Shown in pieces: positions 8,501 through 11,899 of a stretch of 11,899 nucleotides of DNA (its first letter is position 1; each line of letters begins with the position of its first letter). The position numbers were made by a program, and so were the translations under genes. Below the pieces are notes generated by a model, which did not search any database, was not told the origin of the DNA, and saw only the letters and a list, made by a program, of their open reading frames with translations. This stretch comes from Bacteroidota bacterium (GTDB lineage Bacteria; Bacteroidota; Bacteroidia; Chitinophagales; Chitinophagaceae), in contig CANHJA010000053.1 in assembly GCA_947460795.1 (NCBI GenBank), positions 1 through 11,899 on the forward strand, read 5' to 3'.

Positions 8501-8665
8501 AGTAGGACCAGGGAAAGTATGCCCGTGACCGCCAGTGCCAATGAAAGGATTGACGAGTGATGTAAGATTTACGATGTCAGATATTTGTCCTGATTGAGTA
8601 TTTTTCTTTTGTGCAAATGAACTGGATGCAATGAAAAGAACACAGAAAATAATTAGTTTCTTCAT
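5579..8665 (-). CDS. Secreted GH92 glycosidase (alpha-mannosidase family) with accessory C-terminal domains
   Basis: Glycoside hydrolase family 92 enzyme of 1028 residues. GH92 members are calcium-dependent exo-acting alpha-mannosidases trimming mannose from N-glycans or fungal mannans; the exact linkage cannot be read here. A signal peptide ends near SSSFA (residues 14-18). GH92 hallmarks include NPFIGTGGHGHTFPGPTMPFG (39-59), GFSHTHLSGTGCSDYGD (87-103), TVDNNYTEANSWQYSFYVPHE (575-595), HGNEPSHH (640-647) and GNEDCGQMSAW (682-692). The acidic residues in the last two are likely part of the active site. The catalytic region ends near 780. Residues about 805-865 resemble a chitobiase C-terminal module, and about 875-1028 resemble an F5/8-type (discoidin-like) sugar-binding domain. 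Three heptad arrays are translated in frame: residues 27-36, 469-478 and 987-994. No SusC/SusD genes are nearby. The upstream ligase gene ends 77 nt away on the same strand. Confidence 0.95.
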   Translation of the reverse strand: MKKLIIFCVLFIASSSFAQKKNTQSGQISDIVNLTSLVNPFIGTGGHGHTFPGPTMPFGACQVSPDTRLEGWDGCSGYHHSDSVIYGFSHTHLSGTGCSDYGDILLMPVTKEMKLDNYQYASKFSHGREKAHAGYYEVFLDDPQVKVELTSTLHGGYHRYKYPINAEQYVVLDLKHRDELLDSRMLQIDDFTIKGYRFSKAWAKNQKVYFEIKFSKPIESIQYEENKKGNLSNALHLENSQQCIIKFQKDKTVIANPNIEVKVAISGVDEEGAHLNLAKEMPKDNWDFDWYRKSCEQEWQKELSKIKISQIQNSTSSQEKMVIFYTALYHCMIHPSIFNDVDGRYRGRDDKIYNTQGKFNYYSVFSLWDTYRALHPLLTIIDKKRTNDFINTFIKQYEQVGRLPVWELSSNETNCMIGYHVVSVIWDAYNKGIRDYDVNKAFEAMKDIATQESDYIIGKSYGLTNVKNADNRYLTSDIKMKDIAKQRCADADALESYNRYGYVRSDDSHESVSKTLEYAYDDWCIAQMANALGKKKDYEYYTNRSHNWMNVYDPTTGFMRARKNGTLYEPFSPYTVDNNYTEANSWQYSFYVPHEMEKLIGISGMVQNFEKNLDNLFSAKEKTEGREQADITGLIGQYAHGNEPSHHIAFLYRYAQNQSKETEITNRIANEFYKNSPDGLIGNEDCGQMSAWYVLKSIGVYPTCPGNNKYTITEPLFDKIILNNKTEINKIDTSKSKYKSFCNNGFDNEISHADLQLEKKIKINSMVFNTAGCGIASAKGFNSIPYILPHKSIFKNSTLIEFGVAKNGFGHDDVDIFYSTNNGDYKLYTKPVQITDNTNFKFYATLKNGFSSKSRIQTAEFTKLPTDRKIILQNQYNPSYHAGGAEGLMDGIYGKLNWRAGDWQGYQGEDVEVIMALDKPTAIKKIATNFLEDQNAWIFYPKVVSFYVSNDSINWTLVETISTNKSDHANEASISMFDVNKIALQKLNIEHQTSKFVKMVAQNFGPMPQWHEGRGNPTFIFIDEFIVE
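5685..5743. repeat. Heptad array with inverted copy inside the GH92 gene
   Basis: On the + strand GATGTTT, GATGTTC and GATGTTT follow each other (5685-5705). An opposite-oriented copy follows: GATGTTCGATGT at 5692-5703 is the exact reverse complement of 5730-5741, a 12-bp inverted repeat with a 26-nt spacer. In the protein the block covers residues about 975-994, placed before FVKMVAQNFG of the F5/8-like domain. This is a likely loop insertion. Confidence 0.65.
7232..7259. repeat. Heptad array (GATGTCA type, four units) inside the GH92 catalytic region
   Basis: GATGTCA, GATGTCA, GATATCG and GTTGTCG follow without gaps. On the minus strand they encode residues 469-478 (ADNRYLTSDI) within a segment, about 455-485, that looks longer than the usual helix-to-helix connection of GH92 enzymes. 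The frame is maintained. Confidence 0.65.
8559..8586. repeat. Heptad array in the N-terminal linker of the GH92 gene
   Basis: GATGTAA, GATTTAC, GATGTCA and GATATTT follow without gaps. On the minus strand they encode residues 27-36 (QISDIVNLTS), between the signal peptide and the conserved NPFIGTGG start of the GH92 domain. Confidence 0.6.
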
Positions 8666-8669
8666 TGAG

Positions 8670-8677
8670 TAAAGATA
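8670..8677 (-). promoter_or_regulatory. Probable -7 element of the GH92 gene, four bases before its ATG
   Basis: Read on the minus strand, TATCTTTA (8677 to 8670) followed by CTCA and the ATG at 8665 copies the arrangement at the DAHP synthase gene (TATCTTTA, CACA, ATG). It matches TAnnTTTG at seven of eight positions. No clear -33 TTG is seen at 19-21 nt. A leaderless or near-leaderless transcript is inferred. Confidence 0.35.
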
Positions 8678-8742
8678 ATCAGAAACTGAAATTAACGAGT
8701 TGTTTTTAATTCAAATTTGACTTTTTTTCTATTGAATAAATA

Positions 8743-9999
8743 TTATTTAAAACGGAATTTTGATCTTACTGTTTCTGCTCGATTTATGATAAATAAAGTC
8801 ATAAATAAAAACAAACAGGTTCCAAATTGTGTTTCATAAAGTGGTTCTATCATCATGGCAAAAAAGAAAATAAACCAAATGATAGAAGCCAAAAATCCAC
8901 TCTGATACGATTTAATAAATAATATTATTTGTAAAATGAAAAGATAAATAATGCCTAAAATGCCGATTGCTAAACCAACGACTAAAAACTGGTTATGAGG
9001 CAATAAAACCTTTACATTTTGACCTTCAAAATCTTTTTGATAATGCAACTCCATTTCATGAAAAATATCTCCGTAACCAACTCCCATGAATGTATTTTGC
9101 TTAAGCGATTGCAGTGCATATTGATATGAAATTAGCCTTCCTTCATCACTGATATTGCCTTCCTTCTCTTTATTTTTCATTTGTTCATAAGAGTATTTTA
9201 CATAATGTAATTTAGCTTTAAATGTAGATGAAAATTGATACATCAAAAATGGCAACAAAATAATTGAAAGCAAACTCCCCAATCCAATCAATCTGTATTT
9301 TGGGGTCGTAATTAATTTAAGAATAAAAATAAAGGCTACTAAATAAAATGCGAGTAAACCGGTTTTTGCAGACAAAATATGCAGAAATAAAATATCGTAA
9401 AATACAATTAACAGAAGAACGAGTTTTAAAAAATTATTTTTTTGATGTCGATATATTTCAACGCAAAAAATAATTGAAAGCAACACTGCTATGCTATATC
9501 GAATATGATCATTTTTGAAAGGTGTTGGAATTACTTTAGAATAGCTATATCCTAAATCATACATTTCTTTGTGAGAAAAATAAGTGATAAGCGAATACGT
9601 ATTGCCTATTAAATTCAATAAAATAAATAAAAAGAGTACATATTGAAACCAATTTTCTTTCCAATTTTTAAATGAATGAAAAGCAAAAGGCAGAATTAAA
9701 AAAGGCAATATCGTTTGAAGTCGTGAAGTAAAATAATGTTTGTCTTCACTCCAAAAATAAGAAATCGATAAAAGTAGAAAGTAGAACGTAATTAGTAATA
9801 AATAGTTGACTTTTAAAAAAGACTTCCAATTATTTCTCAATTCTACATTCAATAATGCTGAGCCTAAAAGAGTCATCATTCCAATGCTAATCATGGCGCG
9901 TGAGATATAAAGCCCCAATAAAATAAATACACACCCTAAAAATTGCATTAGATGGGTGGGCACGAATCGGATAATATGTTTAAATAAGTTGTTCAACAA
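8743..9999 (-). CDS. O-antigen ligase/polymerase-like membrane protein (Wzy_C family)
   Basis: Polytopic inner-membrane protein of 418 residues with about 10-12 hydrophobic segments. It resembles the O-antigen ligase (WaaL) / polymerase (Wzy) superfamily, which transfers lipid-linked glycan chains on the periplasmic side. Visible features are SAKTGLLAFY (210-219), equivalent to the family's SrtGllal helix, and a large periplasmic loop, about 255-335. That loop holds DEGRLISYQYALQSLKQNTFMGVGYGD (285-311) with Arg288, and ends in the hallmark PHNQFLVVGLAIG (334-346) with His335. Sequence alone does not tell ligase from polymerase, and no glycosyltransferase cluster is present in the window. The start is uncertain: TTG 9999 or TTG 9996, since an in-frame stop lies at 10018-10020, or the ATG at residue 18. 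The gene lies upstream of the GH92 gene on the same strand and is divergent from meaB. Confidence 0.85.
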   Translation of the reverse strand: MLNNLFKHIIRFVPTHLMQFLGCVFILLGLYISRAMISIGMMTLLGSALLNVELRNNWKSFLKVNYLLLITFYFLLLSISYFWSEDKHYFTSRLQTILPFLILPFAFHSFKNWKENWFQYVLFLFILLNLIGNTYSLITYFSHKEMYDLGYSYSKVIPTPFKNDHIRYSIAVLLSIIFCVEIYRHQKNNFLKLVLLLIVFYDILFLHILSAKTGLLAFYLVAFIFILKLITTPKYRLIGLGSLLSIILLPFLMYQFSSTFKAKLHYVKYSYEQMKNKEKEGNISDEGRLISYQYALQSLKQNTFMGVGYGDIFHEMELHYQKDFEGQNVKVLLPHNQFLVVGLAIGILGIIYLFILQIILFIKSYQSGFLASIIWFIFFFAMMIEPLYETQFGTCLFLFMTLFIINRAETVRSKFRFK

Positions 10000-10069
10000 T
10001 AATTCTGCAAAATAAGTCTAAAGGTTTTACTTTTGCTATACTTCAAAACTATAATAATAATTTTTTATT

Positions 10070-10993
10070 GTGTCAAAGACGAACGAATTTATTGAAAAAA
10101 TAAAATTAGGTGATTTTAGAACCATTGCTAAGGCAATTACAATGGTTGAAAATAATTTGGAAAACAGTGAAGCATTATTATTAAATTTAAAAGCAAACCC
10201 GAAAACTAAAGTCATAGGCATTACGGGTCCTCCAGGTGCTGGAAAAAGTACTTTGGTGAACGCACTTTTAAAACAGTTAACACAAGCTCCAAAACCCTCT
10301 CAAGAGGGGAATAAGGTTGCGGTTCTTTCTGTAGATCCATCGTCTCCTTTTAACTTAGGTGCATTATTGGGTGACCGGATTAGAATGAGTGATTTTTATT
10401 TGAATGAAAATGTATTTATTCGTTCGTTGGCAAGCAGAGGCTCATTGGGTGGTTTAAATGCAAAAATTATAGAGATTATTGATATTGTAAGAGCCAGTGT
10501 ATTTGATTATATTTTATTGGAAACAGTAGGTGTTGGCCAAAGTGAAGTAGAAATTGCAGGCATTGCCGACACAACGATTGTGGTGATGGTTCCTGAAGCT
10601 GGCGATGAAGTGCAAACAATGAAAGCTGGCGTGATGGAAATTGCTGATATTTTTGTGGTCAATAAAGCAGACAGAGACAATGCAGATGAATTTATTAAAA
10701 ACTTAAAAATATTATCACATTCAAAAGCAAATGAATGGGAAATTCCTGTAGTAAAATGTGTGGCTAGTCAGTATATTGGCATTGATGAATTGATAAACGT
10801 GGTACAAAAACACAGTCATTTTATTTCAACCAATGCAGCACGTAAAATTCATTTACTGACTGAGAAAGCGTATCAACTCATTCAGCAAAAAAGAATGAAA
10901 GACGTTAGTAAAATGGAGTTATATGAATTGATAAAAAACAAAATGTCTGAAAATGACTTTAATGTTTATCAGATTATAGAAAGAAATTTTTAG
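10070..10993 (+). CDS. meaB: Methylmalonyl-CoA mutase-associated GTPase MeaB
   Basis: G3E-type P-loop GTPase of 307 residues (MeaB/ArgK family). It protects and gates cofactor delivery to adenosylcobalamin-dependent methylmalonyl-CoA mutase. Walker A is GPPGAGKS (53-60). Other family motifs are AVLSVDPSSPFNLGALLGDRIRM (84-106), FIRSLASRGSLGGL (116-129), LETVGVGQSEVEI (150-162) and NKAD (198-201). A C-terminal helical segment serves dimerisation. Length is near family norm apart from an extra stretch, about residues 72-81, holding a palindrome-encoded PSQEG. The start GTG 10070 gives the usual N-terminus; the first internal ATG (residue 25) would cut conserved sequence. TAATTTTT (10058-10065), four bases before the GTG, is a weak -7 candidate, again near-leaderless. 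No mutase gene is visible nearby, so it acts in trans or the mutase is elsewhere. Confidence 0.94.
   Translation: MSKTNEFIEKIKLGDFRTIAKAITMVENNLENSEALLLNLKANPKTKVIGITGPPGAGKSTLVNALLKQLTQAPKPSQEGNKVAVLSVDPSSPFNLGALLGDRIRMSDFYLNENVFIRSLASRGSLGGLNAKIIEIIDIVRASVFDYILLETVGVGQSEVEIAGIADTTIVVMVPEAGDEVQTMKAGVMEIADIFVVNKADRDNADEFIKNLKILSHSKANEWEIPVVKCVASQYIGIDELINVVQKHSHFISTNAARKIHLLTEKAYQLIQQKRMKDVSKMELYELIKNKMSENDFNVYQIIERNF
10295..10308. repeat. Small palindrome inside meaB, encoding PSQEG
   Basis: CCCTC (10295-10299), TCAA loop, GAGGG (10304-10308): a perfect 5-bp hairpin of high GC within AT-rich coding sequence. It encodes residues 76-80 in a segment that looks inserted between helix alpha-1 and strand beta-2 of the GTPase. 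A similar CCTCTCAAGAGG element is, to my recollection, a recurring interspersed repeat in Bacteroidota genomes; this could not be checked here. Confidence 0.5.
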
Positions 10994-11104
10994 TAGCCCC
11001 TAAAAGCATAAGGACACATAATTATTCGAATGATTTGGATTGTGTTAAATAAATCTCATATTGCAACAACCCCATCAATTGAAGACTGCAACCAAACAAA
11101 GTGA

Positions 11105-11134
11105 TTCGTTTATACTGATAAAAGAGTATTTTTG
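11105..11134 (+). promoter_or_regulatory. Probable promoter of the cytochrome c / copper-domain gene
   Basis: TTC (11105-11107), 19 nt, then TATTTTTG (11127-11134), a perfect TAnnTTTG box with a one-mismatch -33 box. Transcription would start near 11139, about 12 nt before the ATG at 11151. The rest of the 157-nt gap from 10994 shows no clear terminator for meaB. Confidence 0.45.
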
Positions 11135-11150
11135 TTTTACAATTTTTAAA

Positions 11151-11899
11151 ATGATGAATAAGAAATCCCTTTTGATTAAAATATTATTTTTAATCGCAAT
11201 TTCAACTAACCTAGTTGCGCAAACTGCTTATAAAGATGTAGCACCGATATTCATCGCCAATTGCACAGGCTGTCACCATGCAGGTGGTTTAACGTTTCCT
11301 TTAACCAATTATGCGGCTATTTCTTCGTTGGGTGGACCAATAAAATATTCTGTTGAAAATAATAACATGCCACCTTGGCCAGCAGATCCTACATACAGAA
11401 ATTATCACAGAGAACGAGTATTAAGCGCTGCCGATAAAACCCTTTTAGTAAATTGGATAAACAATGGCATGTTGGCTGGAGATACCACATTGGCACCTCC
11501 TATGCCCAATTATTCAGGTTATGAATTAAATGGCACACCTGATTTAATATTGACTTTGCCCACATACACCAGTATGGCTTCATCTTCTGATCATTATTAT
11601 TGTATCAATGTCCCAACTGGACTATTACAAGACAGATACATCAAAGCGTTTGAATTTGTACCGGGCAATGCAGCGCTCATTCATCATGCAGTAATTACTA
11701 TAGATACCACAGGAACTGCTGTAAACGACATGAGTGGTGGTTGTTATAATTTTCAAGGTCAAATAAATATTGGTGATTTTGCACCAGGCATGGGCCCTAC
11801 CGTTTTACCTGGAGTTCCTGGAGCGAAATTTGGTTTTAAGCTCAAAGCCAATTCAACAATTTCATTTCAAATTCATGTGCCAGCAGGAACCAGTGGCAT
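11151..11899 (+). CDS. Secreted c-type cytochrome fused to copper type II monooxygenase-like domain (3' end cut by window)
   Basis: The first 249 codons of a longer protein; no stop is met before the window edge. Start ATG 11151 (a second ATG follows at 11154) gives a signal peptide ending near LVA (residues 21-23). A haem-c motif CTGCH at 38-42 follows. Met73 in NNMPPWP is a plausible sixth haem ligand, and the module ends near LLVNWINNGM (98-107). From about residue 130 the sequence resembles the N-terminal half of copper type II, ascorbate-dependent monooxygenases (PHM/DBH fold). IHHAV supplies His178-His179 and SFQIHVPAG supplies His242, matching the three-histidine CuH site of that fold. 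The second copper half would lie beyond the edge, so activity cannot be judged. Haem attachment would use the Ccm pathway represented by ccmF. It may act as an extracellular or periplasmic oxidase, or only keep the fold; this is inference. Confidence 0.8.
   Translation, partial: MMNKKSLLIKILFLIAISTNLVAQTAYKDVAPIFIANCTGCHHAGGLTFPLTNYAAISSLGGPIKYSVENNNMPPWPADPTYRNYHRERVLSAADKTLLVNWINNGMLAGDTTLAPPMPNYSGYELNGTPDLILTLPTYTSMASSSDHYYCINVPTGLLQDRYIKAFEFVPGNAALIHHAVITIDTTGTAVNDMSGGCYNFQGQINIGDFAPGMGPTVLPGVPGAKFGFKLKANSTISFQIHVPAGTSG

Noticed and set aside
5488..8586. The heptad arrays as a CRISPR array
   Set aside because: Units are 7 nt with no spacers, and the blocks are kilobases apart with no cas genes.
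8711..8728. TCAAATTTGA palindrome followed by C and seven T as a terminator
   Set aside because: The stem would be five AT-rich pairs with almost no loop, and on the + strand no gene ends there; it is too weak to call.
9444..9458. GATGTCGATATATTT in the ligase gene as a fifth heptad array
   Set aside because: Only one unit matches; the next seven bases do not begin with GAT, so the period is not maintained.
11023..11036. ATTATTCGAATGAT imperfect palindrome after meaB
   Set aside because: It is not followed by a T run and is short and imperfect, so neither a terminator nor an operator can be supported.

Overview
The window looks like a chromosomal segment of a low-GC member of the Bacteroidota. 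This rests on the AT-rich composition, the Bacteroidota-type promoter pattern (TTG, about 19 nt, then TAnnTTTG), the general lack of strong Shine-Dalgarno sequences, and the gene content: a GH92 alpha-mannosidase, a DAHP synthase fused to chorismate mutase, a lipoprotein with an EGF-like domain, and a Bacteroidota-style LolA. I cannot resolve genus. No rRNA, tRNA, CRISPR array, insertion sequence or phage gene was seen.

Left part (1-5520, all + strand). The 3' part of a CcmF-type cytochrome c haem lyase is cut by the window edge. It is followed by a small EGF-like lipoprotein closed by a clear intrinsic terminator, a fused DAHP synthase/chorismate mutase (entry to and branch point of aromatic amino acid synthesis), a class I SAM-dependent methyltransferase with an excellent promoter, and a LolA-type lipoprotein carrier. 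These appear to be separate transcription units rather than one pathway operon.

Middle (5521-9999). A bidirectional terminator separates lolA from two minus-strand genes: a 1028-residue secreted GH92 glycosidase with chitobiase-C-like and F5/8-like C-terminal modules, and upstream of it an O-antigen-ligase/polymerase-like membrane protein. Right part (10070-11899, + strand). MeaB, the GTPase chaperone of methylmalonyl-CoA mutase, is divergent from the ligase. It is followed by the 5' part of a secreted protein joining a c-type cytochrome domain to a copper type II monooxygenase-like domain, cut by the right edge. That last protein carries CxxCH and would be a client of the Ccm pathway whose CcmF opens the window.

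The most unusual signal is not a gene. Four places carry short arrays with a strict 7-nt period built on GATnTnn (5488-5510, 5685-5705, 7232-7259, 8559-8586). Three of them lie in frame inside the GH92 gene, at a linker or apparent surface loops, and one lies just after lolA. A second element type, a small palindrome encoding PSQEG, sits in frame inside meaB. Together they suggest that small repeat elements spread through this genome and are tolerated inside coding sequence. The DAHP synthase and GH92 genes also share a nearly identical start region (TATCTTTA, four bases, ATG), which suggests leaderless transcripts. No large novel multi-gene system is evident; the rest is ordinary housekeeping and cell-envelope content.
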